From: Vibrio sp. NTOU-M3
GTDB lineage: Bacteria; Pseudomonadota; Gammaproteobacteria; Enterobacterales; Vibrionaceae
NCBI RefSeq assembly: GCF_040869035.1
Contig: NZ_CP162100.1
Coordinates: 1,612,001 to 1,676,000, forward strand
Direction: 5' to 3'
Length of the DNA stretch: 64,000 nucleotides
Below the pieces are notes generated by a model. That model saw only the letters and a list, made by a program, of their open reading frames with translations, was not told where the DNA came from and did no database searches. Positions 47,960-58,489 of this stretch are shown here, in pieces; position 1 is the first letter of the stretch; every line of letters begins with the position of its first letter. The translations under genes were made by a program, and so were the position numbers.

Positions 47960-48283
47960 TCAACTAGAAATATGTAGATGAATTATTTTTTCGGGATACT
48001 CATACTTATAACGTGTTCGCTTATCTATAAACTTCTTTACTTTGGCGCAATATCGACTACTCCCTGTACTAGTAACCTTCACTACATGACCATATTTGTG
48101 GCCATATTCCATCTCTACAAAGATGTCACAAAACCCATTTAAATCTTTATTCTGTAGTTTCTTAAGTGCTGCTGCTTTAAGTTTCTTAGCGACTTCGTTT
48201 CGTGTTGCGTCATCACCATTCGCAAGGCCAGCAACCGGGATCAGAAAAAATAAGATGAGTATAAGAAATGTTGGATGTTTCAT
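47960..48283 (-). CDS. Small secreted protein, possibly TolA C-terminus-like
   Basis: 107 residues: signal peptide ending VAGLANG (about 22), a helical Lys-rich stretch, then CDIFVEMEYGHKYGHVVKV with a second Cys in SRYCAKVKKFID and a beta-strand end. The two Cys and the order resemble TolA/TonB C-terminal folds; this is a weak resemblance. AGGAGG five bases before the ATG makes it a convincing gene. Role unknown. Confidence 0.65.
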   Translation of the reverse strand: MKHPTFLILILFFLIPVAGLANGDDATRNEVAKKLKAAALKKLQNKDLNGFCDIFVEMEYGHKYGHVVKVTSTGSSRYCAKVKKFIDKRTRYKYEYPEKIIHLHISS

Positions 48284-48387
48284 AGCGCCTCCTATTGTGA
48301 TTTAGGATAACAGCGCTTGTACAGCCTTTCTCTAGGAAGAGAGCCTTTTGAGAGCGGGTATATAAATGAATGGAAATGATAAGTTTG

Positions 48388-48702
48388 TTATCTTGTTTTT
48401 ACTTTGCCCTGATCCTTTTTAAAACCCTGGTGGGGAAAGACATTTCGAATTCTTTGCTGAACCTTTTTAGGAACAATTTTGGAAAAAACCAATTTTGCGC
48501 CATTTCGAGTTTGATAAACTTTAAGTTCTCCATCAAAAGGAACAATTTCACCAATCTCTGTAACGTTGTGTTTGAATTTTGGAGGAAAGTGCCCTTTCAC
48601 TTCTGTTATTGCACCACCTTTAAACTTAACTTTTAAAACTGGTCGATCTATAGCAACAAGCCAAAAAATAACACCTGCCGCTATCAAAATCACATATAAC
48701 AT
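48388..48702 (-). CDS. DUF3634 small membrane protein
   Basis: 104 residues with one N-terminal membrane segment (2-19), then a basic soluble part beginning PVLKVKFKGGAITEVKGHFP, which matches my memory of DUF3634 proteins in Vibrio. It sits 9 bp after matP on the same strand, so the two may be co-transcribed. Function unknown. Confidence 0.75.
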   Translation of the reverse strand: MLYVILIAAGVIFWLVAIDRPVLKVKFKGGAITEVKGHFPPKFKHNVTEIGEIVPFDGELKVYQTRNGAKLVFSKIVPKKVQQRIRNVFPHQGFKKDQGKVKTR

Positions 48703-48711
48703 ACCATCCCC

Positions 48712-49161
48712 TTAGTCTGATAAAAGCTTAGACAGGTCTTCACGTAGACTACTAACCGTTTTACTCGCTTTTTCACTACGAGACGCTTCAGAAAGCAAGT
48801 ATTCAATGGCATCAGACAATGTACAACCTAAGTCATTCGCACGTTGCGATAATTTTTCCCAAACACGATAGTCGAGATCAATCGACTTTTTCTTCGTATG
48901 AACCTGCTCTGCATTAAAATGGCGTTTACGCTTTGCCCGAATCGCTTGTTTAAGTTTATTATCAAGCTCCGGAGACATGTGATTATCTATCCACTCAAGA
49001 ACCTTTGTTGGTTCATGTTCTAACTGCCTAAGCAATTGAACTGCAGAATCAATCTCACTCGTGTCTATATGACGAGTAATTTGCTCACCATCTTTCCATT
49101 TCTTTACCAGATAGTTCCATTTCCAGCCACATTCTAAGTTCTCGAGTTGTTGATATTTCAT
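48712..49161 (-). CDS. matP: Ter macrodomain organiser MatP
   Basis: DNA-binding protein that binds matS sites, condenses the terminus region and links it to the division machinery. 149 residues (E. coli 150), starting MKYQQLENLECGWKWNYLVK and with KRKRHFNAEQVHTKKKSIDL before a ribbon-helix-helix and a C-terminal coiled coil. Five perfect matS sites are in this window. The place next to lonH and fabA is as in E. coli. Confidence 0.96.
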   Translation of the reverse strand: MKYQQLENLECGWKWNYLVKKWKDGEQITRHIDTSEIDSAVQLLRQLEHEPTKVLEWIDNHMSPELDNKLKQAIRAKRKRHFNAEQVHTKKKSIDLDYRVWEKLSQRANDLGCTLSDAIEYLLSEASRSEKASKTVSSLREDLSKLLSD

Positions 49162-49393
49162 GTCTTAAGCAAACTCCATTCATTATGGTGACAGCGTAAC
49201 CCAAATTGACAAGTGATACAATTATTAGGATCTTTAAAATCAGATGAAGATCAATACACTCGCCCTACTTTTGCTTTGACCATCTTATCTTATGTCTAAT
49301 TTGCTTTTTGGGAGTGACTCAAAGGATTCCGGTGTTATTCGTATGACTTTGTATATATAATCTTGCACCTTTATACAAAACTCTACGTTGCTA

Positions 49394-51037
49394 ATGATAC
49401 AAGAAAGCTGGGAAGCCGTTACTCCGCAGTACACACACTTTAATGAAATAATAGAAGATGTCATTGGCATCACTCCCTCTTCCTTCATTAACGTTCAACC
49501 TCGCTTAAATGAAGCATTAAACTGTTTTGTATCATTACAAGGGTTTAACAAACTCCTAGTTGTAAATGGTCCAGATAATTCGGTTTATCGTCAACTAATT
49601 GCCAACACGATAACTCATAAAACGAAACTTAGTGCAATTGCTACTGATTCGATTGACGAAAAGGTGCTTTTAGGCAGCTACCGAGCCGACAGTAAGGGTG
49701 AAATTGAATTTTTCAATCCAGGGCTTCTGCAATTGGAAGAAAATAGTTATGTCGTTATTTCTGCAAATTTGTTACTCGCAAACCCCACTTGTTGGCTACA
49801 GCTCAAAAGTGCATTGCTTGGCCGAACAATCAGTCCATTAAATTTAGATCTGAAGAAACCAATAACAACTTCATTAGACTATCAGTTTAAAGGCAAAATC
49901 ATTGTTCTTGGAGATCGCGATCAGCTGTCTGAACTAGAGTATTTAGAATCTGAGTTACACACTGGTTTGTCACTGTTTAGTGAAATAGAAACTGAAATTG
50001 CTCTAAATAATCGTACCATAAGTTCATACCTTGCCTTCTTAAACTGGTTAACCGAGTACTACAACTTACCTAGCCTATCTTCTGAAGCAATTCACCGTTT
50101 GATGATTGCTGGAGCTAGACACACCGAAGATCAAAACTATATGCCATTGGATATCCTTTGGTACCGAGCTCTTTTCGAAGAAGCCAGAATCGTCTGTAGT
50201 AGTGACACGTTGGATTTCCATACATTGGATAAAGCAATAGACCAGCGTTACTACAGAGAGTCCTACCTTCCAGAACGTGCTCTTTCTGATATTTTTGATG
50301 GTCAAGTTGTTATCGAAACTGAGGGGGAATGTGTTGGCCAAGTGAATGGGTTGACGGTTATAGATTTACCTGGGCACCCTCTTTCTTATGGTGAGCCAGC
50401 TCGTATCTCTTGTGTTATCCACTTTGGAGATGGCGATATCTCCGACGTTGAACGTAAAGCTGAATTAGGCGGAAACTTGCACGCCAAAGGTATGATGATC
50501 ATGCAAGCTTTTGTAAGTTCTGCGCTTAATTTGGATGAACCTTTACCTTATTCAGCGTCCGTTGTTTTTGAACAATCCTACTGCGAAGTTGATGGAGACA
50601 GTGCGTCACTTGCAGAGCTTTGCTCTTTTGTAAGTGCACTATCTGAGTATCCAATTAATCAGCAAATTGCCGTTACTGGTGCTGTTGACCAATTTGGTCG
50701 AGTGCAGGCTGTTGGTGGGTTAAATGAAAAGATTGAAGGCTTTTATCACGTCTGTAAACACCAAGGCTTTACTGGCAATCAAGGAGTTATTCTTCCGAAC
50801 TCAAACTTGAAGAACCTAGCATTGCATAAAGATGTTGCTGAAAGCATCAAAAAAGGCGAGTTTCATATCTGGTCAGTTTCAAATGTGGATGAAGCAATAC
50901 CAATCATAATGGATAAACCTTTCCGTGGTGATGACGAGAGCAGCGTCATCGCTAAAATTGCACAACGTATTGAAAACTTTGCAGCTCATGAGCAACCGCA
51001 AGGAATTGTGGACCGTATCAAAAACTGGTTTGTTTAG
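49394..51037 (+). CDS. Lon-like protease with degenerate AAA domain (LonH/YcbZ)
   Basis: 547 residues from ATG 49394. The C-terminal third is a Lon protease domain with catalytic Ser403 ([12 protein letters not shown]) and Lys446 ([10 protein letters not shown]), 43 residues apart as in Lon. The N-terminal half is AAA-like but lacks a Walker A Lys ([13 protein letters not shown] where GxxxxGKS is expected), as in E. coli YcbZ. Substrates are not established. It lies 70 bp before fabA, again as in E. coli. Confidence 0.92.
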   Translation: MIQESWEAVTPQYTHFNEIIEDVIGITPSSFINVQPRLNEALNCFVSLQGFNKLLVVNGPDNSVYRQLIANTITHKTKLSAIATDSIDEKVLLGSYRADSKGEIEFFNPGLLQLEENSYVVISANLLLANPTCWLQLKSALLGRTISPLNLDLKKPITTSLDYQFKGKIIVLGDRDQLSELEYLESELHTGLSLFSEIETEIALNNRTISSYLAFLNWLTEYYNLPSLSSEAIHRLMIAGARHTEDQNYMPLDILWYRALFEEARIVCSSDTLDFHTLDKAIDQRYYRESYLPERALSDIFDGQVVIETEGECVGQVNGLTVIDLPGHPLSYGEPARISCVIHFGDGDISDVERKAELGGNLHAKGMMIMQAFVSSALNLDEPLPYSASVVFEQSYCEVDGDSASLAELCSFVSALSEYPINQQIAVTGAVDQFGRVQAVGGLNEKIEGFYHVCKHQGFTGNQGVILPNSNLKNLALHKDVAESIKKGEFHIWSVSNVDEAIPIIMDKPFRGDDESSVIAKIAQRIENFAAHEQPQGIVDRIKNWFV

Positions 51038-51055
51038 TACTGATCGGAGTTGTTT

Positions 51056-51073
51056 AGCGTACACGTGTTCACT
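51056..51073. promoter_or_regulatory. Palindromic site before fabA, likely FabR operator
   Basis: AGCGTACACGTGTTCACT is symmetric at 14 of 18 bases around ACACGTGT and resembles FabR boxes before fabA and fabB. It lies 35 bp before the fabA start. Confidence 0.55.
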
Positions 51074-51107
51074 AACATGCTGCTATCAAAAATTGGAGTC
51101 ATTGATA

Positions 51108-51626
51108 ATGCAAAACAAACGTGAATCATATAACCGTGAAGATCTTCTAGCTTCAAGCCAAGGTGAGTTATTTGGCCCGGGTTATCCTCAATTACCAGCA
51201 CCAAATATGCTGATGATGGATCGCATCTCTAAGATGTCTGAAACTGAAGGTGACTACGGTAAAGGTCTTATTCTTGCTGAGCTAGATATTACACCTGATT
51301 TATGGTTCTTTGACTGCCACTTCCCTGGTGACCCAGTAATGCCGGGTTGTTTAGGCCTTGATGCAATGTGGCAATTGGTTGGATTCTTCCTTGGTTGGGT
51401 TGGCGGCAAAGGCAAAGGTCGTGCGCTAGGTGTTGGTGAAGTGAAATTTACTGGCCAAATCCTACCAACAGCGAAAAAAGTTACCTATGAAATTCACATG
51501 AAACGTGTTGTTAACCGTAAGCTAGTAATGGGATTAGCTGATGGTCGTGTTCTAGTGGATGGTAAAGAGATTTACGTAGCAAAAGACCTAAAAGTTGGTC
51601 TGTTCCAAGACACTTCTGCGTTTTAA
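51108..51626 (+). CDS. fabA: 3-hydroxyacyl-ACP dehydratase/isomerase FabA
   Basis: Makes the cis double bond for unsaturated fatty acids. 172 residues, equal to E. coli FabA. Active-site His71 is in [20 protein letters not shown], with the catalytic Asp in [13 protein letters not shown] is before the ATG; the open frame runs further upstream but has no support there. A terminator follows. Confidence 0.97.
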   Translation: MQNKRESYNREDLLASSQGELFGPGYPQLPAPNMLMMDRISKMSETEGDYGKGLILAELDITPDLWFFDCHFPGDPVMPGCLGLDAMWQLVGFFLGWVGGKGKGRALGVGEVKFTGQILPTAKKVTYEIHMKRVVNRKLVMGLADGRVLVDGKEIYVAKDLKVGLFQDTSAF

Positions 51627-51642
51627 TACAAGTTTTAATGAT

Positions 51643-51669
51643 AAAGCGACTCAATAGAGTCGCTTTTTT
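51643..51669 (+). terminator. Terminator of fabA
   Basis: Stem AAAGCGACTC/GAGTCGCTTT with AATA loop and T run. Confidence 0.88.
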
Positions 51670-51712
51670 GTATGCGATAGATTTAGTTATAGTGCATTAA
51701 GATTTAAAATGT

Positions 51713-51730
51713 GAGCCCCTTTCGGGGCTC
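51713..51730 (-). terminator. Terminator of rmf
   Basis: Perfect 7-bp stem GAGCCCC/GGGGCTC with a 4-base loop; AT-rich but not pure T after it on the minus strand. Confidence 0.65.
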
Positions 51731-51764
51731 GGTATTCCTTCTAGTGTATGTGGAGAGTGTCGTT

Positions 51765-51938
51765 TTATTTGTAGAGACCCATATGTTTGTCTTCTCTGGC
51801 ATCACGCCAACCGCCTAGCCAATAGGATCGAGCATCCATCTGTTGATACGGGCAAGTTTCCATGGATCGGCCATTCAGACCTGCTTTGTATCCTTGAGAT
51901 TGAGCTCTTTCCAAGCGGTCACGCTTTTGTCTCTTCAT
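51765..51938 (-). CDS. rmf: Ribosome modulation factor RMF
   Basis: 57-residue basic protein that pairs 70S ribosomes into inactive 100S dimers in stationary phase. It begins MKRQKRDRLERAQSQGY and has CPYQQMDARSYWLGGWRDA, as in E. coli. The ATG at 51938 has GAGGA eight bases upstream; an ATG at 51956 would add six residues not seen in homologues. Confidence 0.95.
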   Translation of the reverse strand: MKRQKRDRLERAQSQGYKAGLNGRSMETCPYQQMDARSYWLGGWRDAREDKHMGLYK

Positions 51939-52049
51939 AGTGTCGTCCTCATACATATATTGTGTCTAACGTACTACTATTAAATTTTTATGGAGATTTA
52001 ATGACTCCACCTTTAAGAATCGATCAAATGGCTCCCTTTCTCAAGGCAT

Positions 52050-52084
52050 AAAAAAAGCGCAGACCCATTTTTGTGAGCCTGCGC
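52050..52084 (-). terminator. Terminator after the DUF3466 gene
   Basis: 11-bp stem with two G-U pairs (52057-52067 with 52074-52084), 6-base loop, seven T on the minus strand. Confidence 0.82.
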
Positions 52085-52102
52085 CATAGAATGAAATTTA
52101 AC

Positions 52103-53689
52103 CTATTTTCTACGGAACCCAATAAAACCAAGAACACTTAAGAGCAATAAACCAATGGTTCCGCCCTTACGTTCTACAGTTTCTTGAGTAATTCCACGAG
52201 GTTGAATATCGGAAGATGCAGTTCCTGTGATTGGGGTTAATTTCACAGCAACAACAGATTCTGTTCCCGCACAACGCGAGTCAATATTTGTTGTTTCATA
52301 ACCACCAGCACATTTATATGCAGTACCTGAAATCACGCCAGCATCATTGATGTCTGTAGCATCAATAATACGGTACTGGTTGTTGGTTGATGAAGCAACG
52401 CCATCATTGGTCAAGTCATCTAAGTACCACGCACGTGACTGTAAGCGATTCATTCGAGAATCATCCGTGTTGCTAGCATTTAACGGTGCAATAAAGCCTC
52501 GGTGAGCTCGTGGTTTACCATTTACTTCACGGTGATCTTCGAAATCAATCTGTCCAACGACTTCATTGAAGTTGTTGATCGCTCCAGCCTTCCCATTTGC
52601 TCCCGTAAAGAAGATTGGGCCTGAAAATGAGCGATAAACTGGAGAAGTTAAGCTTGTAACGTAGAATAATCCATTCGCGTAAGCACCATTTTGCGCTTCT
52701 CTTAACTTAGCAGTACCAATTGCAACACTATTGTCGTTTACCGAGCTAAACACAGTATTTAAATACTTGTCGGTTTCGTATGGGTACCCTGTAACAAATG
52801 TATTGGTCCAAGTAGCCCCAGAGTCTGTAGATTTAAATACAGATGCAAAGAAACGCTCGTCACTATCCGTGTTGTAACCAACGGCATACACATTTGTACC
52901 ATCAGACATTAAGTCTCGTGCACTGCCTTGTGGTCGAACAGAATCGCGAGCTTCTGCGCCTTGTTGCCACGGAATTTCCTTTGCGACTCCATCTACCCAA
53001 ACTGTAGCTTTCGAGGTTACCTCAGTCTCAGAAGTCTCATGTTTACGAGAAACACTGCCTGCAATAAAAGATTTGCCTGAAACATCCAGTTCAGCCCATA
53101 CATGAGAAGCTTCTGCACCCGATGGTAGCAATTCTGTCGCACTATAGGTTCCTTCAACAAAACCTACATTTCTATTAGTGTTATCACGGCGGTTACCGAT
53201 CGCATTGCCCGCACTGTTTAATGCGTTCACTACTGTGTTTTCAGGGTAAATTTCACTTTGCGACGGGCTAACGAAAGCAAGAGAATTATTATAGTTACCA
53301 CTTTTTTCATAAGAGTAACCGTCCCATTGCTTATCAGCCCAACTGTCACACAAAGAATCTGAATATCCTAAGAATGAACGACAGTAGTTTCTGAAGCCAT
53401 CCCAGTTATCATCAAGATAATCGAAACCAAAAGGCATGAAGAAAGGCGCTTCATCGCGGTAGTTGTATCCTTCTTCTTTCTTTTTTGTTTCTGCAGCAAT
53501 TTCATAATTACCACATGTGCCGTTCCAACAATCCTCAGAACCTGAAGACGCCTGAACTGCAACGCCATATGTGCTTACTGATGCGCCTTCTGGAGCAAAA
53601 TCTTCAACTTGATAAATAGCAGCATTTGCACTTAATGCGGAGAAAACCGTTGCTGCGATTGTCGATACTTTAAATAATTGACTACTCAT
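52103..53689 (-). CDS. DUF3466 exported protein with GlyGly-CTERM tail
   Basis: 528 residues: signal peptide ending ALSANA (about 23), a long beta-rich domain with repeated GXN-type and xxDINDAGVISG turns (propeller-like), and a C-terminal sorting signal RKGGTIGLLLLSVLGFIGFRRK of the GlyGly-CTERM kind, which rhombosortase cuts during type II secretion to the surface. Four or more Cys may form disulfides. Function unknown. The gene starts 6 bp after uup on the same strand. Confidence 0.85.
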   Translation of the reverse strand: MSSQLFKVSTIAATVFSALSANAAIYQVEDFAPEGASVSTYGVAVQASSGSEDCWNGTCGNYEIAAETKKKEEGYNYRDEAPFFMPFGFDYLDDNWDGFRNYCRSFLGYSDSLCDSWADKQWDGYSYEKSGNYNNSLAFVSPSQSEIYPENTVVNALNSAGNAIGNRRDNTNRNVGFVEGTYSATELLPSGAEASHVWAELDVSGKSFIAGSVSRKHETSETEVTSKATVWVDGVAKEIPWQQGAEARDSVRPQGSARDLMSDGTNVYAVGYNTDSDERFFASVFKSTDSGATWTNTFVTGYPYETDKYLNTVFSSVNDNSVAIGTAKLREAQNGAYANGLFYVTSLTSPVYRSFSGPIFFTGANGKAGAINNFNEVVGQIDFEDHREVNGKPRAHRGFIAPLNASNTDDSRMNRLQSRAWYLDDLTNDGVASSTNNQYRIIDATDINDAGVISGTAYKCAGGYETTNIDSRCAGTESVVAVKLTPITGTASSDIQPRGITQETVERKGGTIGLLLLSVLGFIGFRRK

Positions 53690-53695
53690 TTGTTC

Positions 53696-55612
53696 TTAAC
53701 TTTCCTGTTGCATTGCTTCAAGCTCTTCCCAGCGCTCGAAAGCAATTTCAAGTTCCTGCTCTAGCGCAGTTAACTTATCTAAAACGGGTTGTGTGTGCTC
53801 AACAGATTGACTAAAGAAATCGGAACTGTTTACCTGCTCTTGCAGTGTTTCAATTTCTACTTCCAGCTGTTCTAATTTAGCTGGCAGGACCTCAAGTTCA
53901 CGTTGTAGTTTATAAGACAACTTCTTAGGTTTTGTCTTCGGAGATACAGTTTTGGGAGTTTCCTCAACCACTTTCGTCTTTGAGACAACTTTTTCTGCCT
54001 CACGAGACTTGATCACTTGCTCACGTTGTTGCTGAGCATCATGGTACCCACCAACAAATTCCTCGACTTTGCCTTCACCTTCAAAAATCCAGCTTGTCAT
54101 CACGGTATTATCGACAAACTGACGATCGTGGCTAACCAATAACAATGTGCCTTGGTAATTGGCAAGCAAATCCTCTAAAAGTTCCAATGTTTCGATGTCT
54201 AAATCATTGGTCGGTTCATCGAGAACTAACAAGTTGTTAGATTTTAAAAAGATCCGAGCAAGAAGAAGACGGTTTTTTTCACCGCCAGAAAGTGCTTTGA
54301 CTGGTGTACGCGCACGCTTTGGTGCGAATAAGAAGTCTTGCAAGTAGCTCAAAGCATGACGCTGGCGCCCACCGACCATAACTTCTTGCTTACCATCAGC
54401 TAGGTTATCAATCACCGATTTTTCTGGATCTAGCACTTCACGATATTGGTCGAAATAAGAAACTTCTAGCTTTGTACCGCAATGTAACTTACCGGAATCC
54501 GGTTGTAGTTCTCCAAGCATTAGTCTTAGCAATGTGCTTTTACCACAACCATTGGCACCAATTAAGGCAATACGGTCGCCTCGCTGAACGTTAAACGAAA
54601 AATCTGAAATAATTGACTTACCGTCGATGGAATAACTCACGTTCTCAGCTTCAAAGACGATCTTGCCTGAACGGGCGGCATCATCAATTTGGATATTTGC
54701 TTTGCCCTGAACCTCACGACGGTTCTGGCGCTCTTCTCGAAGCTTTTTAAGAGCCCTAACACGACCTTCATTACGAGTGCGACGCGCTTTGATCCCTTGA
54801 CGGATCCAAACTTCTTCTTGTGCTAACTTCTTATCGAACTCTGCATTTTGCATTTCTTCGACACGTAACATCTCTTCCTTTTCAACTAAGTAATTTTCAT
54901 AGTTCCCTGGAAAAGATGCCAATTGCCCACGATCTAAATCCACAATACGTGTGGCCATTGATTTAATAAACGCACGGTCGTGAGAAATAAAGATAATCGA
55001 ACCACGGAAATCTTTTAAAAAGCCTTCTAGCCACTCGATGGTTGTAACATCAAGGTGGTTCGTTGGTTCATCCAGTAATAAAACATCAGGGTCTCGTGCT
55101 AATGCTCGGGCTAAAGCCGCTTTTCTTTGCCATCCACCGGATAGATCGGTAAGTTTGGTGTGACCGTCCAGTTTCAATGCGGTTAAAACATTTTTGATCC
55201 GATCTTCAAATCGCCATGCACCAGAATGCTCAAGCTTTTCCTGAGTACGAGCAAGCTTGTTGATATTTTGTTCTGATGGCTCATTAGCAACTAAATCAAG
55301 CAGATCTTGGTAGATCTTCAGCTGTTCGCCTACTTCCGCAAGCCCACCTGCAACATAATCATAAACCGTTCCATCTTCATTTCGTGGAGGATCTTGCTCC
55401 AATCGAGACACAATTACGTCTTGGGTAACCGTCAATTTGCCATCATCTAACAAAACCTCGCCAGCTAACACTTTCATCAGTGTTGATTTGCCAGCGCCAT
55501 TTCGTCCTACGAGACAAACACGTTCGTTCTCTTGCAGTGCAAAATCTGCATTGTCCAACAACGGATGATCACCGAACGCAAGTAATCCATTATTTATGGT
55601 AAGTAATGCCAT
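53696..55612 (-). CDS. uup: ABC-F ATPase Uup
   Basis: 638 residues, two ABC domains and a C-terminal coiled coil (about 555-635), the Uup layout. Walker A GRNGAGKST and GANGCGKST, signatures LSGGWQRKAALARA and LSGGEKNRLLLARI, Walker B LLLDEPTNHLD and LVLDEPTNDLD. Uup affects transposon excision precision and ribosome assembly in E. coli. Overlaps the glutaredoxin-like gene by 23 bp; rlmKL-uup neighbourhood is as in E. coli. Confidence 0.95.
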   Translation of the reverse strand: MALLTINNGLLAFGDHPLLDNADFALQENERVCLVGRNGAGKSTLMKVLAGEVLLDDGKLTVTQDVIVSRLEQDPPRNEDGTVYDYVAGGLAEVGEQLKIYQDLLDLVANEPSEQNINKLARTQEKLEHSGAWRFEDRIKNVLTALKLDGHTKLTDLSGGWQRKAALARALARDPDVLLLDEPTNHLDVTTIEWLEGFLKDFRGSIIFISHDRAFIKSMATRIVDLDRGQLASFPGNYENYLVEKEEMLRVEEMQNAEFDKKLAQEEVWIRQGIKARRTRNEGRVRALKKLREERQNRREVQGKANIQIDDAARSGKIVFEAENVSYSIDGKSIISDFSFNVQRGDRIALIGANGCGKSTLLRLMLGELQPDSGKLHCGTKLEVSYFDQYREVLDPEKSVIDNLADGKQEVMVGGRQRHALSYLQDFLFAPKRARTPVKALSGGEKNRLLLARIFLKSNNLLVLDEPTNDLDIETLELLEDLLANYQGTLLLVSHDRQFVDNTVMTSWIFEGEGKVEEFVGGYHDAQQQREQVIKSREAEKVVSKTKVVEETPKTVSPKTKPKKLSYKLQRELEVLPAKLEQLEVEIETLQEQVNSSDFFSQSVEHTQPVLDKLTALEQELEIAFERWEELEAMQQES

Positions 55613-55835
55613 TTTCTTCTAACCATTTCTGCAATTCTTCAAGGTCAAACGGCCAATTTAACTCAGAACCGTTAGTATTTAATACGGGAATCGTGACGCC
55701 GTAATGAGAAAACAATGTGTCATCATGTGCAATATCAACGATTTCAATAAGTTCAGCGATTCCTACTTGCTTCGTCAACTCATATGCGCTTTCACACAGA
55801 TGGCACCCTTCAGTACTGTATAGCTTGATAGACAC
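55590..55835 (-). CDS. Glutaredoxin-family small protein
   Basis: 81 residues with a thioredoxin fold: LYSTEGCHLCESAYEL has the redox pair CHLC, and TIPVLNTNG holds the cis-proline. This is the DUF836/glutaredoxin-like family found between rlmKL and uup. It overlaps uup by 23 bp and starts 7 bp after rlmKL. Substrate unknown. Confidence 0.88.
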   Translation of the reverse strand: MSIKLYSTEGCHLCESAYELTKQVGIAELIEIVDIAHDDTLFSHYGVTIPVLNTNGSELNWPFDLEELQKWLEENGITYHK

Positions 55836-55842
55836 GTTAAAT

Positions 55843-57969
55843 TTACCCTTCTATATGGCTCACTAACCAGCAATTGTGGATGTGTTTATTACGCGAAAAG
55901 TCTAATGGTAGCGTTTGACTGGAAATATTCTGGGCATGCAATCCCAACTGCTGAAGCTGTTCAAAATCCATCTTAAAATGACGTTTGTTGTTCGAAAAAA
56001 CAATTGTCCCATTTGGACGCAACAAACGCTTTAGATTCGTCATAAGCTGGATATGATCTCTTTGAACATCAAAACTCTGCTCCATACGCTTTGAGTTAGA
56101 AAACGTTGGTGGATCGATGAAAATAAGATCGTAAGTTCCTTTTTCATTTTCAAGCCATTGTAAACAATCGGCCTGTACATACTGATGCTGACGACCAACT
56201 TGGCCATTGAGCTTCATGTTCTCTTTCGCCCAGTCTAAATAAGTCTTAGACATATCAACTGTAGTTGTTGATTTTGCACCGCCGCAAGCAGCATGTACTG
56301 TGGCAGATCCGGTATAAGCAAAGAGATTAAGAAAATCTTTTCCGTGTGCCATTTCACCAAGTTTACGACGTGTGATCTTGTGATCTAAAAACAGCCCCGT
56401 ATCCAGATAGTCGTGCAAATTAACGGTAAGGTTTACACCATATTCATTCACAACTAGTGTTTCTGATTGTTGTGATAGCTTTTGGTATTGAGAGCGACCC
56501 TTTTGCTTCTCTCGAACTTTTAAAACCACTTTATTCGCTTCAGTGCCTGTCACTTGAATTGCAGCACGAATAATATCAGTTAGGCGTCTCTTCGCTTTTT
56601 CTTCAGGGATGTTTTTAGGTGCGGCATATTCCTGAATTACCAAATGGTCTTGATAGATATCTATCGCAACATTGTATTCAGGTAAGTCTGCGTCATAAAT
56701 TCGGTAGCAATCGAGCTCTTCTTTGCGCGCCCATTTGCCAATCTTACCGATATTCTTTTTCAATCGATTAGAAAAGTCTGGTGCAATCACAGATTCGGTG
56801 ACAACGTCACCTTTTGATTCTATTGATCGTTCAGAAATACTGTAGTTTTTTTGGTGACACGGTAACGCACCGTTATTTAATTTGAACTGCTTATCTGCCC
56901 TCATTCTTAAACAACTAAGCAATTCATCAGAACTTGAGAAGATCGACGCTTGGCAGCCCCCAAATTCAGCTTTTAATTGAGCGCCAAACGCTGTGTATAA
57001 AGCGATAAGCCCGGGATGTGTTCCTAAACGTTCGCCGTATGGAGGATTACATACGATAACTCCAGAGTTAAACTCTTTTGGCTTAGCCACTTTTGCTGCA
57101 TCGCCAAGTTGAAATTCAATTAAGGATTCAACACCAGCTCTACGCGCATTATCTTTTGCTGTTTGCAAAACTCGTTCATCGTTATCAAAACCAAAGAATT
57201 TAGCGTCAACTTTTTTGACACCTTTTCGTGCCTGCACAGCAGCTTCAGATTTGATTTCAGCCCATGTTTCTGGCTCAAAATCTTCGAGAGCTTCAAAGCC
57301 CCATTTATTGCGATTAACGCCAGGAGCCATGTTTGCAGCCATCATAGCTGCTTCAATCAGTAATGTTCCTGAACCACACATTGGGTCGAGTAATGATTTA
57401 CTAAAGTCCCAACCAGAACGCAAGATTATTGCTGCTGCAAGTGTTTCTCTAAGTGGTGCTTTGCCTGATGCGGGGCGGTAACCACGTTGATGTAAGCCTC
57501 CACCCACCATATCAATACCAAGCAGCGCTTTATCTTTATGTAGTCTGACGTGAATTCGAAGATCCGCATGATCTTTGCTGATCGTCGGCCTAGGTAGATT
57601 CTTTTTGTTATAACAATCAACTATTGCATCTTTTACTTTCATAGCCCCGTATTGGCTATTCCGAATCTCGCGGTTCGTTCCGTTGAAATCCACAACAAAT
57701 TTCTTTGAGCTATGGAAGTGATTCACCCAGTTGACTGCTGATGTCGCCAAGTAAAGGTCCATGTCATCTTGACATGTAAATTCAGACAAGATTCGAACAA
57801 AACGAGACGCCAAACGACTCCATAAACAACAGCGATAAACCTGTTCATTTGTAGCTTTGAACTTCACCCCTGCCTGCACAGGTTTAGCATTTGAAATTCC
57901 CAACGAAGTGAGTTCTTCAACTAATAGATTTTCCAGACCGTTTGAAGTCACCGCAAGATATTGATGCAT
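55843..57969 (-). CDS. rlmKL: 23S rRNA methyltransferase RlmKL
   Basis: Bifunctional enzyme: the N-terminal part (THUMP plus methyltransferase, RlmL) makes m2G2445, the C-terminal part (RlmK) makes m7G2069. 708 residues. SAM and catalytic signs are [14 protein letters not shown] and NPPYGERLG in the first half and [18 protein letters not shown] and [11 protein letters not shown] in the second. A TATAAT box on the minus strand (58002-58007) may be its -10. Confidence 0.96.
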   Translation of the reverse strand: MHQYLAVTSNGLENLLVEELTSLGISNAKPVQAGVKFKATNEQVYRCCLWSRLASRFVRILSEFTCQDDMDLYLATSAVNWVNHFHSSKKFVVDFNGTNREIRNSQYGAMKVKDAIVDCYNKKNLPRPTISKDHADLRIHVRLHKDKALLGIDMVGGGLHQRGYRPASGKAPLRETLAAAIILRSGWDFSKSLLDPMCGSGTLLIEAAMMAANMAPGVNRNKWGFEALEDFEPETWAEIKSEAAVQARKGVKKVDAKFFGFDNDERVLQTAKDNARRAGVESLIEFQLGDAAKVAKPKEFNSGVIVCNPPYGERLGTHPGLIALYTAFGAQLKAEFGGCQASIFSSSDELLSCLRMRADKQFKLNNGALPCHQKNYSISERSIESKGDVVTESVIAPDFSNRLKKNIGKIGKWARKEELDCYRIYDADLPEYNVAIDIYQDHLVIQEYAAPKNIPEEKAKRRLTDIIRAAIQVTGTEANKVVLKVREKQKGRSQYQKLSQQSETLVVNEYGVNLTVNLHDYLDTGLFLDHKITRRKLGEMAHGKDFLNLFAYTGSATVHAACGGAKSTTTVDMSKTYLDWAKENMKLNGQVGRQHQYVQADCLQWLENEKGTYDLIFIDPPTFSNSKRMEQSFDVQRDHIQLMTNLKRLLRPNGTIVFSNNKRHFKMDFEQLQQLGLHAQNISSQTLPLDFSRNKHIHNCWLVSHIEG
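56798..56810. other. matS site, GTGACAACGTCAC
   Basis: Perfect match to GTGACRNYGTCAC inside rlmKL. Confidence 0.85.
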
Positions 57970-58489
57970 AGCGTTCTTATTTAGATAAAAAATGACCCCG
58001 CATTATACCTGACAAACATAAACATCGTTACCGAAAGTCTGAAAATCTCGAAAAACACTCATTCAACTGCTCATCAATTCAACAGCTTTTTGAAAACAAC
58101 CAACAAAGTTCATTTTTTGGCCTTCAAGAGTAATCACAACCTTTTTCCTATATCTCTGGAGAAAGTGAATACTTATTTACCTTAAAATTGGTCTATACCA
58201 ACAAGCCAATTTGGATGTAAATTAATTACAGAAACACCTAAATAGAGGAATTTTGGATAAATTAGAAGATAAAATGAACAACAAATGAAGCAAATGTTTC
58301 TGCTTTAGACTTTAGATAATTGAATCTATCTCACATATGAAACACTAGGTCTCCAGCGAATTGGTTTGATAAGTGAGTAAACAACTCCCCCAAGATGGAA
58401 AGTTTATAAAGCCAAAAAAAAGTCGGCGCTAAGGCCGACTGGGAAATGAAATGAAACAAAGGAACGATTGTTCATTTAAAGGGAACTGT
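57970..58489. other. 520-bp intergenic region between zapC and rlmKL
   Basis: AT-rich, both flanking genes leftward. It has the zapC terminator (58413-58440) at its right end and a candidate -10 for rlmKL (58002-58007, minus strand) at its left. No open frame with a ribosome site and no clear RNA fold was seen in the middle 400 bp; its size leaves room for a small RNA. Confidence 0.5.
58413..58440 (-). terminator. Terminator of zapC
   Basis: Stem AGTCGGC/GCCGACT, short loop, then eight T on the minus strand. Confidence 0.85.

Noticed and set aside
50925..51107. Longer N-terminus of fabA
   Set aside because: It overlaps lonH in another frame; FabA homologues begin at ATG 51108 and are 172 residues.
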